A DNA stretch of 64,000 nt from Oscillospiraceae bacterium (GTDB lineage Bacteria; Bacillota; Clostridia; Oscillospirales; Oscillospiraceae), in NCBI GenBank assembly GCA_902790375.1, contig CADARY010000006.1:1-64000 (forward strand), read 5' to 3'. Below are positions 1 to 8,491 of the stretch, in pieces (the first letter of the stretch is position 1; every line of letters starts with the position of its first letter). The notes beneath the pieces were generated by a model. The model was not told the origin of the DNA, made no database searches, and worked only from the letters and a program-made list of their open reading frames with translations. The position numbers and the translations under genes are program-made.

Positions 1-27
1 AATCCGAAAAACCGACTTTATACTGCC

Positions 28-47
28 GGGCCGTTCGTGAACGGCCC
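28..47. repeat. Palindromic fragment of dispersed repeat family C
   Basis: A GGGCCGTTC / GAACGGCCC inverted repeat with a 2-nt loop. The same palindrome occurs at 61727-61744 and, slightly altered, at 61844-61860, inside the larger copy of this repeat near the other end of the window. No gene is seen in 1-150; this stretch is probably the end of a repeat copy that extends upstream of the window. Confidence 0.55.
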
Positions 48-150
48 CTACGATGTACGCGGTGATTGTTAGCTGACGTAAGCTGATACCCATATTTTTT
101 ATTTAACTATAAAAAGAATGTGAACATTTGTCAATGGGGATCGAAAGGCA

Positions 151-179
151 TTTCTTTTTTTTTGGCTTTGTGCTACAAT
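151..179 (+). promoter_or_regulatory. Putative extended -10 promoter for galM
   Basis: An extended -10 element, TGC-TACAAT (171-179), lies about 34 nt before the galM start. The -35 region (151-156) is a poor T-rich match. The assignment rests on the TGn extension and position only. Confidence 0.4.
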
Positions 180-212
180 CTTTCCAAATTCATGAAAGAG
201 GAGGCCCCCACT

Positions 213-1259
213 ATGTCAGTTTCTGTTCGTCCCTTCGGTTCACTCTCCTCCGGCGAGGCGGTCAAAGCCTATACCATCACCAATGAGCACGGCGCAAGCT
301 GCACCCTGATCGACTATGGCGCGACGGTACAGGCGCTCTGCGTCCCCAATAAGGACGGCAGCCTGACCGATGTGGTGCTGGGCTATGACAGCGCCGCAGC
401 GTATGAGACCGGCCACGGCCATCTCGGCGGCATGATCGGCCGCTTTGCCAACCGCATCGGCGGGGCGCGCTTTTCCCTGAACGGGAAGGAATATCCCCTG
501 GACAAGAATAACGGCGAGGCCTGTCTGCACGGCGGCTTCCACGGCTATGACCACATGATGTGGAACGCCGAGATCCTGGACGAAAATGCCGTGCGCTTTT
601 CCCGCCTCTCCCCCGATGGGGAGCAGGGCTTCCCCGGCAATCTGCAGGTCAGCGTGACCTACAGGCTGACGAACGGGAACACGGCGCTGGCCATCGAATA
701 TGACGCCGTGTGCGACCGGGACACGCTCTTCAACCCCACAAACCACAGCTATTTCGACCTGTCCGGCTGCGGCAGGGCCATGGAGCAGGTGCTCTGGCTC
801 AACGCCCCGCGCTATCTGGAGCTCGGGGAGGGCACGGTTCCCAACGGCACCATTGCCGAGGTCACCGGCACCCCCTTTGACTTTCGCAAGGCAAAGCCCG
901 TGGGGCAGGACATCGGCGCGGATGACGCGCAGCTTCGCGCCGGCGGCGGCTATGACCACAACTTCTGCATTATCGATCCCCACTGCGCGGCCCTTGAGAG
1001 CGCTGTGACCGGCATCCGCATGGATGTCTATACCGATATGCCAGGCGTGCAGCTCTACAGCGGCAACGGCCTGAAGGAGCAGGTGGGCAAGGGCGGCGTT
1101 AAAATGGGCGACCGCGGCGCGGTATGCCTGGAGACCCAGCTCTGGCCCGACGGGATGAAGCATTGGGGCTTCCCGTCCGCCGTTCTCCATGCCGGGGAGC
1201 GGGCCCTCAGCGTCACGGTCTATTCCTTCTCCGTGATGGATGCTTCGGCAACAAAATAA
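213..1259 (+). CDS. galM: Aldose 1-epimerase (mutarotase)
   Basis: Predicted 348-residue cytosolic enzyme interconverting alpha and beta anomers of aldoses such as glucose and galactose. It has the GalM signature set: GRFANRIGG near residue 80, the NHSYFDL block with the catalytic histidine near 177, and the CLETQ block holding the catalytic glutamate near 305. The length is typical for the family. An upstream in-frame ATG at 120 is rejected because GAGGAGG at 199-205 is well placed for ATG 213. The neighbouring genes are not sugar-catabolic, so the substrate cannot be narrowed from context. Confidence 0.93.
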   Translation: MSVSVRPFGSLSSGEAVKAYTITNEHGASCTLIDYGATVQALCVPNKDGSLTDVVLGYDSAAAYETGHGHLGGMIGRFANRIGGARFSLNGKEYPLDKNNGEACLHGGFHGYDHMMWNAEILDENAVRFSRLSPDGEQGFPGNLQVSVTYRLTNGNTALAIEYDAVCDRDTLFNPTNHSYFDLSGCGRAMEQVLWLNAPRYLELGEGTVPNGTIAEVTGTPFDFRKAKPVGQDIGADDAQLRAGGGYDHNFCIIDPHCAALESAVTGIRMDVYTDMPGVQLYSGNGLKEQVGKGGVKMGDRGAVCLETQLWPDGMKHWGFPSAVLHAGERALSVTVYSFSVMDASATK

Positions 1260-1390
1260 TCTGAATCCTTGAGACTGCTATCATAAAATGCCGTTTTTCT
1301 CGCCGCTTGCGCGGCAGCCGAAAAGAATGGCAGTTATTCAGACGGCAGGAATAAAGGCAGTCATAAGTAAAGACAAAAAGAGGCGATAGT

Positions 1391-4075
1391 ATGGATAACA
1401 ACAGACCCCACAGCAGAGGTAAACGGGTGGGCGAGGGCTCTGTCACCGCCCGCAAGGGTCAGCAGATCAACTCCGGCGGCCCCGTCGGCGGCAGCAGCCA
1501 GAACGGCAGGCCCCGTCCGATGTCGGGCGGCTCTCAGCGCTACGGCAGTCAGACTCCGTTCGGCGGCGTTCCGCGCCGCGCACGCGCGCGCCGGGCCACC
1601 GGCGGCATCAGCCTCAGCACCATTCTGCTGCTCGCCCTGTTCCTGTTTTTCCGCGGCTGCGGCTCCAACGATGTGCAGAGCATGCCTGTCGCGACCCCGC
1701 GGCCCACGGCCTATGTCACCCATACCCAGGCCCCGGCCTACACCGAGCAGGACGAGGGCGTGCAGACGATTGACGATACGGGACTCTTTTCCTCGCAGCC
1801 GGGCAGCCAGACGACTCCTCCCGGCTCCCTCTACGGCTACGGTGAAAGCTACTCCGGCGCGAACCCGACAGGCACCTCCGACACCGCCGGCAGCGGTCTG
1901 CTGCAGGATCTGCCCGGCGCCGTCTCCGCGCCGAAGCCGACAAGCACACCGAAGCCCACGGCCACGCCCGGACCCACGGCCGCGCCTGCCGCGGCGGACG
2001 CCCGCGCAAGATTCTTCACCCCCCTCGGCGGCGGCCTGGACGATGTCACCGTCATGATCTACATGTGCGGCACGGACCTCGAATCCAAGTACGGCATGGC
2101 GACCTCCGATCTCAGCGAGATGACGAAGGCCAGGCTCTCGGACAAGGTCAATGTCATTGTGGAGACCGGCGGCGCCAGAACCTGGAAAAACAACGTGGTC
2201 TCCAGCTCCGTCAACCAGGTCTACCGGGTGCAGAACGGGGGAGTGGAGCGGCTGGAGAAAAACTTCGGCAGCGCCGCCATGACCGATCCCGCCAATCTCA
2301 CCAAATTCATCCAGTACTGCGCGAAAAACTACCCCGCAAACCGCAACATCCTCATTCTCTGGGACCACGGCGGCGGCTCCATCAGCGGCTACGGCTATGA
2401 TGAGAAGACCGGCGGGCGCAGCTCCATGACCCTGCCGCAGATCAGCCAGGCCCTCGAGAACGCCGGGGTAAGCTTCGACTGGATCGGTTACGACGCCTGC
2501 CTCATGTCCACACTGGAGACGGCGCTGGTCTCCGCGGGCTATGCCGACTACCTGATCGCCTCGGAGGAAGTGGAGCCCGGCACCGGCTGGTACTATACCG
2601 ACTGGCTCAATGCCCTGTCGCGCAACACCTCCATCGCCACGGAGTCTCTCGGCAAGACCATCATCGACAGCTATGTCAGCGCCTGCCGCCAGAAGTCCGG
2701 CAGCGCCCAGGTCACCCTCGCCATGACCGACCTCGTGGAGCTGGAAAGCAGGCTCCCCGCAGTCTTCCGGGACTTCTCCGTCTCCACCAACGAGATGATC
2801 GAGGGCAGCGAATACCGCCAGGTCTCCAACGCCCGCGCCGGAGCGCGGCAGTTTGCCCAGTCCACCCGCATCAACCAGGTGGATCTGGCCGATCTGGCCC
2901 TGCGCATCGGCTCTGAGGAGGGCAAGGCCCTGGCCAGGACGATCCAGGACTGCGTCAAATATAACGGCACCACCATCACCAAATGCTACGGCCTGAGCAT
3001 CTACTTCCCCTATGAGAGCATGAGCTCCGTGTCCTCCGCGGTCAACACCTATGACGTGCTGGGCCTGGACGAGGAGTACGCCAAGGTCATCAAGAGCTTT
3101 GCGAGCGTGGAATACGGCGGCCAGCTCGGCGGCAGCGCCTCCCAGAGCTATGACGGCTGGGAAAGCCTCTTCGGCGCCGGCGGCTACGGCGATCTGCTGG
3201 AGAGCCTCTTCGGTTCCTCCGCCCATGCCGGCGGCAGCGCTTACGGCGGCTCTCCCTACGGCGGCACTTCCCCCCTGGGCTCCCTCTCCGGCGGCTACAC
3301 CAACAGCTACGGCCAGAGCTCTGCGGGCTACAGCATGGATCTCGGCGATCTGGTCGGCCTGTTCTCCGCCTTCTCCGGACGCAGCATGCCGGCCGAGCTG
3401 AGCTGGGTGGATACAAAGCTCATCGCCTCCTCCGCAAAGCAGATGGCGGACGACTTCCTCGACCCCGGCCGCATTGCCGTGAGCTATAAGAACGGCCGGC
3501 CCGTGCTCGAGCTCACGGACGAGGAATGGGCAAAGGTGCAGACGGTGGAGCTCAACATCTTCGCCGATGACGGCGAGGGCTATATCGACCTCGGCCTTGA
3601 CAACGTCTTTGAATTTGACGGGGACGCTCTGGTCCTGGAGCATGACGGGACCGTCCTCACCCTCAACGGGCAGCTCATCGCCTACTATCTGGTGTCCGAC
3701 ACCCTCAATTCCGACGGGACCTGGACCACCATCGGCCGCATCCCGGCAATGCTGAACGGGGAGCTTGTGAACCTCCAGGTCGTTTTCGATGACGAACACC
3801 CCTACGGCACCGTCACAGGGGCCTATCCCTTCTATGAAAAGGGCGAGACCGAAACCGCCCCGAAGGGCCTGATCCCGATCCAGTACGGCGACAAGCTGAT
3901 TTTCGTGTGCGACTATTACGGCTATGACGGCAGCTATCAGAGCAGCCACCTGCTCGACTCGGGCTTCACCGTCACAAGTCCGCTGATCCTGTCAAACACC
4001 TACCTCACCAACAAATGCATTCCCAGCTACCGCATCACCGATCTCTTCGGCAACCACTACTGGCTGAGCTTTTAA
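1391..4075 (+). CDS. Membrane-anchored clostripain-family (C11) cysteine protease
   Basis: An 894-residue protein. A basic Gly/Ser-rich cytoplasmic N-terminus is followed by one hydrophobic helix (about residues 74-90) and a Pro/Thr/Ala-rich linker with TPKPTATPGPT-like repeats. A peptidase C11 domain then starts near 215. The catalytic histidine is in ILWDHGGG (about 324) and the catalytic cysteine in YDACLM (about 367). A Gly/Ser/Tyr-rich low-complexity stretch (about 575-650) precedes a C-terminal beta-rich region of unknown role. C11 enzymes cleave after Arg/Lys and are often secreted. Here the helix suggests a surface-tethered form with the catalytic domain outside. The two YtxH-like genes follow 35 nt downstream and may be co-transcribed. 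The specific substrate is unknown. Confidence 0.85.
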   Translation: MDNNRPHSRGKRVGEGSVTARKGQQINSGGPVGGSSQNGRPRPMSGGSQRYGSQTPFGGVPRRARARRATGGISLSTILLLALFLFFRGCGSNDVQSMPVATPRPTAYVTHTQAPAYTEQDEGVQTIDDTGLFSSQPGSQTTPPGSLYGYGESYSGANPTGTSDTAGSGLLQDLPGAVSAPKPTSTPKPTATPGPTAAPAAADARARFFTPLGGGLDDVTVMIYMCGTDLESKYGMATSDLSEMTKARLSDKVNVIVETGGARTWKNNVVSSSVNQVYRVQNGGVERLEKNFGSAAMTDPANLTKFIQYCAKNYPANRNILILWDHGGGSISGYGYDEKTGGRSSMTLPQISQALENAGVSFDWIGYDACLMSTLETALVSAGYADYLIASEEVEPGTGWYYTDWLNALSRNTSIATESLGKTIIDSYVSACRQKSGSAQVTLAMTDLVELESRLPAVFRDFSVSTNEMIEGSEYRQVSNARAGARQFAQSTRINQVDLADLALRIGSEEGKALARTIQDCVKYNGTTITKCYGLSIYFPYESMSSVSSAVNTYDVLGLDEEYAKVIKSFASVEYGGQLGGSASQSYDGWESLFGAGGYGDLLESLFGSSAHAGGSAYGGSPYGGTSPLGSLSGGYTNSYGQSSAGYSMDLGDLVGLFSAFSGRSMPAELSWVDTKLIASSAKQMADDFLDPGRIAVSYKNGRPVLELTDEEWAKVQTVELNIFADDGEGYIDLGLDNVFEFDGDALVLEHDGTVLTLNGQLIAYYLVSDTLNSDGTWTTIGRIPAMLNGELVNLQVVFDDEHPYGTVTGAYPFYEKGETETAPKGLIPIQYGDKLIFVCDYYGYDGSYQSSHLLDSGFTVTSPLILSNTYLTNKCIPSYRITDLFGNHYWLSF

Positions 4076-4110
4076 TCTGTGTACAAAAAACCATACAGGA
4101 GGAAATGATA

Positions 4111-4650
4111 ATGGGTATACTTTCCAAGCTTCTCAAGACCGGCCTCGTGCTCGGCGGCGTATACACCGCCTGGCAGGCTTCCGAAACGACCAGGAAACAG
4201 ACCGGCAGCTATGATCAGGAGACCTTCGTGCGCAACTTCAAGGATCAGGCCATTGAAAATTCCATGCGGGTCTTCGACGCCGTCAAATCCTGGATCACCG
4301 GCAAGAGCAGCAAAACAAGCAAAACCAAAAAGACCAGAAAGAACAAAAAGACGTTCAATGCCTCCGTGGTCAGCAATGCCTCCGGTTTCAGCTACCGCGT
4401 CTCCGACGAGGGCGAGAACGGCTACGCCTACAAGGATGCCGCGCCTGCCGGCGACAAGGTGGACGAGGTCTTTGAGGCGATCAGGGAGAAGGCCCCGGAG
4501 GTCATCGACAAGGTGCACGATTTTGTGGACGACGTGCGGGAGAACGCCCCCGAGTACAAGGCCAAGGCCCAGGAATTTGTGGAGGATGTCAGGGAGGCCG
4601 CCAGGAAGGCCATGGACACCGAAACCAAGACGGATGATAAAAAAGAATAA
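4111..4650 (+). CDS. YtxH-like small membrane/helical protein, copy 1
   Basis: A 179-residue protein. One N-terminal hydrophobic or amphipathic segment (LVLGGVYTAWQAS) is followed by a Lys/Thr-rich linker and long charged amphipathic helices ending in repeats of the type FVDDVRENAPEYKAKAQEF. The pattern recalls YtxH/apolipoprotein-like general stress proteins, but this is resemblance rather than a firm family match. The start is ATG 4111 behind a near-perfect GGAGG. The gene downstream is a clear paralog, so the pair arose by tandem duplication. It probably lies at the membrane; function unknown. Confidence 0.7.
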   Translation: MGILSKLLKTGLVLGGVYTAWQASETTRKQTGSYDQETFVRNFKDQAIENSMRVFDAVKSWITGKSSKTSKTKKTRKNKKTFNASVVSNASGFSYRVSDEGENGYAYKDAAPAGDKVDEVFEAIREKAPEVIDKVHDFVDDVRENAPEYKAKAQEFVEDVREAARKAMDTETKTDDKKE

Positions 4651-4669
4651 CAATACAGGAGGAAAAAAC

Positions 4670-5344
4670 ATGAGTAAGCTTACCAGTCTTCCCAAGCGCG
4701 CGCTCAAAACCGCAGTTGTGCTCGGCGGAATCTACACCGCCTGGCAGGCGTCACAGACCACCAAAAAGCAGGGCGGCCAGTTCACCTGGGACAAATTCAT
4801 CCCGAACTTTAAAGCGCAGGCTGCCGAGAACATCCGTCTGGTCGGCGGCGCCGGCAAGGTTCTGGCCGGCAAATACTTCGGCCTGTTCGCCGATTCCAAA
4901 TCCGGCAAAAAAGCCGCTGTCCCCGAGAACGAGACGGCAAAGAACGTCTATGAGACCGTAAAGGCCGTCGCGCCCGATACCGTCAAGAAGGTTGAGGACT
5001 ATGTGGAGGATGTGAAGAAGAACGCACCCGAATACAGGGCTGAGACCGAGAAAGCCATTGACGATGCGGCGGAGAGCGCCATCAAGTACCTGGGGCTGGA
5101 GGACGAGAAAAAGCCCGCCGTCGAGGAGAAGGCTGCCGCGGAGGAGAAGCCCGCCGTCGAGGAGAAGGCTGTCACGGAGGAGAAGGCCGCTGTCGAGAAG
5201 AAGCCCGCCGCCAAAGAAAAGAAGCTCGTCGATGAAAGCAAGGCGGATAAGCCCAGAAGACCCAGAAAGGTCGAAAAGGACGACAAAGAGGACAAACCCA
5301 AAAAAGCAAAAAAAGAAGACACGGAAGACAAGCAGGACAAGTAA
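4670..5344 (+). CDS. YtxH-like small membrane/helical protein, copy 2, with Lys/Glu repeat tail
   Basis: A 224-residue paralog of the preceding gene. It shares the VLGGIYTAWQAS N-terminal segment and the VEDVKKNAPEYRAETEK helix. Its C-terminal third differs: an imperfect Glu-Glu-Lys-x-Ala repeat (about 145-180) runs into a Lys/Asp/Glu-rich highly charged tail. The start follows AGGAGG by 7 nt. The tail resembles disordered polyampholyte sequences that bind nucleic acid or polyanions, but nothing shows a function. A strong terminator follows 12 nt after the stop, so this is the last gene of the unit starting at 1391 or 4111. Confidence 0.7.
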   Translation: MSKLTSLPKRALKTAVVLGGIYTAWQASQTTKKQGGQFTWDKFIPNFKAQAAENIRLVGGAGKVLAGKYFGLFADSKSGKKAAVPENETAKNVYETVKAVAPDTVKKVEDYVEDVKKNAPEYRAETEKAIDDAAESAIKYLGLEDEKKPAVEEKAAAEEKPAVEEKAVTEEKAAVEKKPAAKEKKLVDESKADKPRRPRKVEKDDKEDKPKKAKKEDTEDKQDK

Positions 5345-5356
5345 AAAGCTTCAGGG

Positions 5357-5386
5357 GCAGGCGCTGCGGCGCCTGCTCTTTTTTTT
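5357..5386 (+). terminator. Rho-independent terminator
   Basis: A perfect 8-bp GC stem (GCAGGCGC/GCGCCTGC) with a TGCG loop is followed by an almost uninterrupted T run. It ends the protease/YtxH-like unit. Confidence 0.9.
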
Positions 5387-5456
5387 GCGTGCTGTCAATA
5401 GTCAAATACTACAAGAATTTGATGTGCAATTTGTACAAGATGCGGATGAAATATTC

Positions 5457-5485
5457 TTGTTTCATTGTGTAAAATATGCTATAAT
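5457..5485 (+). promoter_or_regulatory. Sigma-A promoter of the FbpABC-like operon
   Basis: TTGTTT (5457-5462), a 17-nt spacer and a consensus TATAAT (5480-5485) lie about 90 nt before the binding-protein start. The long leader contains the stem-loop at 5535-5552. Confidence 0.75.
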
Positions 5486-5534
5486 GTACCTATCTTTCGA
5501 GGGAATGTTTCGAAAGAGCCTGGAATTGTTCTCC

Positions 5535-5552
5535 ACAGTCCGCAAGGACTGT
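5535..5552 (+). other. Leader stem-loop with GNRA-type loop
   Basis: A perfect 7-bp stem (ACAGTCC/GGACTGT) is capped by GCAA in the 5' untranslated region, 30 nt before the start codon of the ABC binding protein. It could stabilise a highly expressed mRNA or serve as a protein site. There is no T run, so it is not a terminator. Confidence 0.5.
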
Positions 5553-5582
5553 ACGGGATAATATGTTAAAAGGAGGATTATC

Positions 5583-6680
5583 ATGAAAAAAACCATCGCA
5601 TTGATTCTCACGCTGGTCATGGTCTTCGCGCTGTTCACGGTCTCCGCCCATGCAGACGGCATGGACGATCTGATCGCAGCCGCCAAGGCCGATGGTGAGC
5701 TCGTTGTTTACGGCTCCTGCGAGGAGGAATATCTTGCCGCCGCCTGTGAGAACTTCGAGAAGCTCTACGGCATCAAGACCACCTATCAGCGTCTGTCCAC
5801 CGGCGAGGTTCCTGCCAAGATCGAGGAAGAGAACGGCAAGCCCTCCGCTGACGTCTGGTTCGGCGGCACCAACAACCCCTATGACGGCCTGGCTGCCAAG
5901 GGCTTCCTGGATAACTCCTATGTGCCCCAGAACGCCTCTCACCTGACCAAGGACATTTACAAGGACCCCAACGGCTACTGGTACGGTATTTACACCGGCC
6001 TGCTGGGCTTCATGGTCAACAAGGACGAGCTCGACCGCATGGGCCTTGAGGCTCCCAAGAGCTGGGATGATCTGCTCAAGCCCGAGTACAAGGGCCTGAT
6101 CTGGCTGTCGAACTACAAGACCGCCGGCACCCCGAAGCTGGTCGCCAACCTCATGATCCAGCTCAAGGGTCATGACGAGGGCATCCAGTACCTCTGCGAT
6201 CTGGACAAGAACGTCCAGGTCTACACCAAGTCCGGCTCCGGCCCGTCCAAGAACGTCGGCACCGGTGAGTGCATCATCGGCATCGGCTTCCTGCATGACG
6301 GCATCACCCAGATCATTGACAACGGCTACGACAACGTGGGCCTGGTCGTCCCCTCGGACGGCACCGCCTGCGAGATCGGCCCTGTGGCTATCTTCAAGGG
6401 TGCCGCGCACCCCAATGCCGCGCACCTGTTCATGGAGTACGCCCTGAGCCCCGACTGCGTTGAGCTGGCCGCACAGCACGGCTCCTACCAGTTCCTGGTC
6501 ATTGATAACGCCAAGCAGCCTGAGGCTGCCGCAGAGTTCGGCCTGGATCCCAGCCTCGTCTGGGACGGCTATGACTTTGCCAAGGCTGTCACCGATACCG
6601 AGCAGAACGTCAACGACGTGATGGCGGCGATCGAGAACGCCGGCGGCGACACCGGCGAGGGCCGCTTCAAGACCTCGTGA
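5583..6680 (+). CDS. ABC transporter extracellular solute-binding protein (FbpA/AfuA-type)
   Basis: A 365-residue binding protein with an MKKTIALIL signal peptide and a signal-peptidase I site near AHA-D (residues 22-25). There is no lipobox cysteine, which is unusual for a binding protein in a Gram-positive cell. The fold is of the ferric-ion/thiamine/phosphonate binding cluster: VVYGSCEEEY start, SADVWFGGT, and YTGLLGFMVNKDEL. The adjacent Tyr pair that binds iron in FbpA is not evident, so the ligand is uncertain (Fe(III), a polyol phosphate or 2-aminoethylphosphonate are possible). Codon use is strongly biased to preferred codons, implying high expression. A terminator-like stem follows before the permease gene. 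Confidence 0.85.
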   Translation: MKKTIALILTLVMVFALFTVSAHADGMDDLIAAAKADGELVVYGSCEEEYLAAACENFEKLYGIKTTYQRLSTGEVPAKIEEENGKPSADVWFGGTNNPYDGLAAKGFLDNSYVPQNASHLTKDIYKDPNGYWYGIYTGLLGFMVNKDELDRMGLEAPKSWDDLLKPEYKGLIWLSNYKTAGTPKLVANLMIQLKGHDEGIQYLCDLDKNVQVYTKSGSGPSKNVGTGECIIGIGFLHDGITQIIDNGYDNVGLVVPSDGTACEIGPVAIFKGAAHPNAAHLFMEYALSPDCVELAAQHGSYQFLVIDNAKQPEAAAEFGLDPSLVWDGYDFAKAVTDTEQNVNDVMAAIENAGGDTGEGRFKTS

Positions 6681-6716
6681 TCCTTGCGAAGCCGACAGAA
6701 CCATAGAATCCCGCAG

Positions 6717-6748
6717 GGGATGGCGGTGTAAACCGCCATCCCTTTTTT
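6717..6748 (+). terminator. Attenuating terminator between binding protein and permease
   Basis: A perfect 11-bp stem (GGGATGGCGGT and its complement) with a GTAA loop is followed by six Ts, 30 nt upstream of the permease start. Partial termination here would give excess binding protein over membrane subunits, a common arrangement in ABC importer operons. Confidence 0.88.
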
Positions 6749-6777
6749 AATAGTCCAATATGAAAGGAGAGAATCGT

Positions 6778-8487
6778 ATGGCAAGAGGCCAGGGCGCGGC
6801 GCTGGACCGGAAAAAGCTGATGGCAGACCCCATCATGGTTACCACCATTGTCGTGCTGATTGCGTTTTTGACCCTGTTCATCCTCTATCCGCTGGCGATA
6901 TTGCTGGTGGACAGCTTCGTGGGGGACGGGAGCTTCGGCTTTTCCATCTTCAAGCGCGTCTTCGCCATGAAGAGCTTTACCCGCGCCATTACGAACACGC
7001 TGAAGGTGGGCTTCGTCGTGGGCATCCTCTCGGCGCTGATCGGACTTCTGTTTGCGTATGTGGAGGTCTATGTGCGCATGAACAAGTTTGTGGGCGGCCT
7101 GTTCAAGGTCGTGTCCATGCTGCCGGTCGTGTCGCCCCCCTTCGTCCTGTCCCTGTCCATGATCATGCTCTTCGGCAGGGCGGGCATCATTACGCGCTAT
7201 CTGCTGCATATCTATGACAACAACGTCTACGGCTACTGGGGCATCGTCATCGTGCAGACGCTGACCTTCTTCCCTGTCTGCTACATGATGCTGAAAGGGC
7301 TGCTGAAAAACATCGACCCCTCCCTGGAGGAGGCTGCGCGCGACATGGGCGCGGGCCGCTGGAAGGTCTTCATGGACGTGACGCTGCCGCTGATGCTGCC
7401 CGGCCTCGGCAACGCCTTCCTCGTGACCTTCATCGAGTCCATCGCCGACTTTGCAAACCCCATGCTGATCGGCGGCTCCTATGATACGCTCGCGACCACG
7501 ATCTACCTGCAGATCACCGGCGCGTACGACAAGGCCGGCGCCGCCGCAATGGCCGTGGTGCTGCTGTGCATCACGCTGCTGATGTTCGCCGTGCAGAAGT
7601 ACTATCTGGAGGCCAAGACCGCCGCGACCCTCACCGGCAAGGCCAGCCGCGGCCGCATGCTCATCGAGGACAAGAGCGTGAAGATCCCGCTGACCATCTT
7701 CTGCGCCCTCGCCGCCGCGTTCGTCATCCTCATGTACATCTGCGTGCCCATCGGCGCGCTCTTCCCCACCTGGGGCCGTCACTTCTTCCCGCTGACGACC
7801 AAGTGGTTCAGCCAGGTCTTCACCCGCTACAAGGGCCTCAAGGCGTTTAAGGACTCCTTTGTGCTGAGCTTTATCTCCGCCCCCATCACGGCTTTGCTCA
7901 GCATGATCATCTCCTACCTCGTCGTCAAGCGCAAGTTCAGGGGCAAGGGCTTTATCGAGGCCGTGTCCATGCTGGCGATGGCTGTGCCCGGCACGGTGCT
8001 CGGCGTCGGCTATATCCGAGGCTTCTCCCAGGGCGTGTTCCACACCGGCTTCCTGCAGGGGCTCTACGGTACGGGCGCGATCCTTGTGATCGTGTTCGTT
8101 ATCCGCTCTCTGCCCACCGGCACGAGAAGCGGCATTTCCGCCCTGCGGCAGATCGACAAGTCGATTGAGGAATCGGCCTACGACATGGGCGCGGACAGCT
8201 TCAAGGTCTTCATGACCGTGACGCTGCCGCTCATCAAGGACTCCTTCCTCTCTGGCCTCGTCACCGCCTTCGTCCGCAGCATCACCGCCATCTCCGCGGT
8301 TATCCTGCTCGTCACGCCGAGCTACCTGCTCATCACCGTGCAGATCAACGAGTTTGCGGAGAAGGGCTCCTACAGCCTGGCCTGCGCGTTTGCCACCATT
8401 CTGATCATCATCACCTACAGCGCGGTGCTGCTGATGAACCTGTTTATCAAGCATTTCGGCACCAGCAAGAACATGAAGGAGGATTGA
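6778..8487 (+). CDS. ABC importer permease, fused two-domain (FbpB/AfuB-type)
   Basis: A 569-residue integral membrane protein with about twelve hydrophobic segments. Two BPD_transp_1-type halves are visible, each with an EAA loop (LEEAARDMGAGRWKVF near 185 and IEESAYDMGADSFKVF near 462) that docks on the ATPase. A fused double permease is characteristic of the FbpB/iron and phosphonate importer class. ATG 6778 is preferred over the in-frame ATG 6760 because AAAGGAGA sits just upstream of 6778. It forms one transporter with the binding protein before it and the ATPase 4 nt after it. Confidence 0.9.
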   Translation: MARGQGAALDRKKLMADPIMVTTIVVLIAFLTLFILYPLAILLVDSFVGDGSFGFSIFKRVFAMKSFTRAITNTLKVGFVVGILSALIGLLFAYVEVYVRMNKFVGGLFKVVSMLPVVSPPFVLSLSMIMLFGRAGIITRYLLHIYDNNVYGYWGIVIVQTLTFFPVCYMMLKGLLKNIDPSLEEAARDMGAGRWKVFMDVTLPLMLPGLGNAFLVTFIESIADFANPMLIGGSYDTLATTIYLQITGAYDKAGAAAMAVVLLCITLLMFAVQKYYLEAKTAATLTGKASRGRMLIEDKSVKIPLTIFCALAAAFVILMYICVPIGALFPTWGRHFFPLTTKWFSQVFTRYKGLKAFKDSFVLSFISAPITALLSMIISYLVVKRKFRGKGFIEAVSMLAMAVPGTVLGVGYIRGFSQGVFHTGFLQGLYGTGAILVIVFVIRSLPTGTRSGISALRQIDKSIEESAYDMGADSFKVFMTVTLPLIKDSFLSGLVTAFVRSITAISAVILLVTPSYLLITVQINEFAEKGSYSLACAFATILIIITYSAVLLMNLFIKHFGTSKNMKED

Positions 8488-8491
8488 GACC

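Noticed and set aside
1361..3949. Long minus-strand frame opposite the clostripain-like gene
   Set aside because: Shadow of the Gly/Ala-rich plus-strand gene, which has complete catalytic motifs and a ribosome site.
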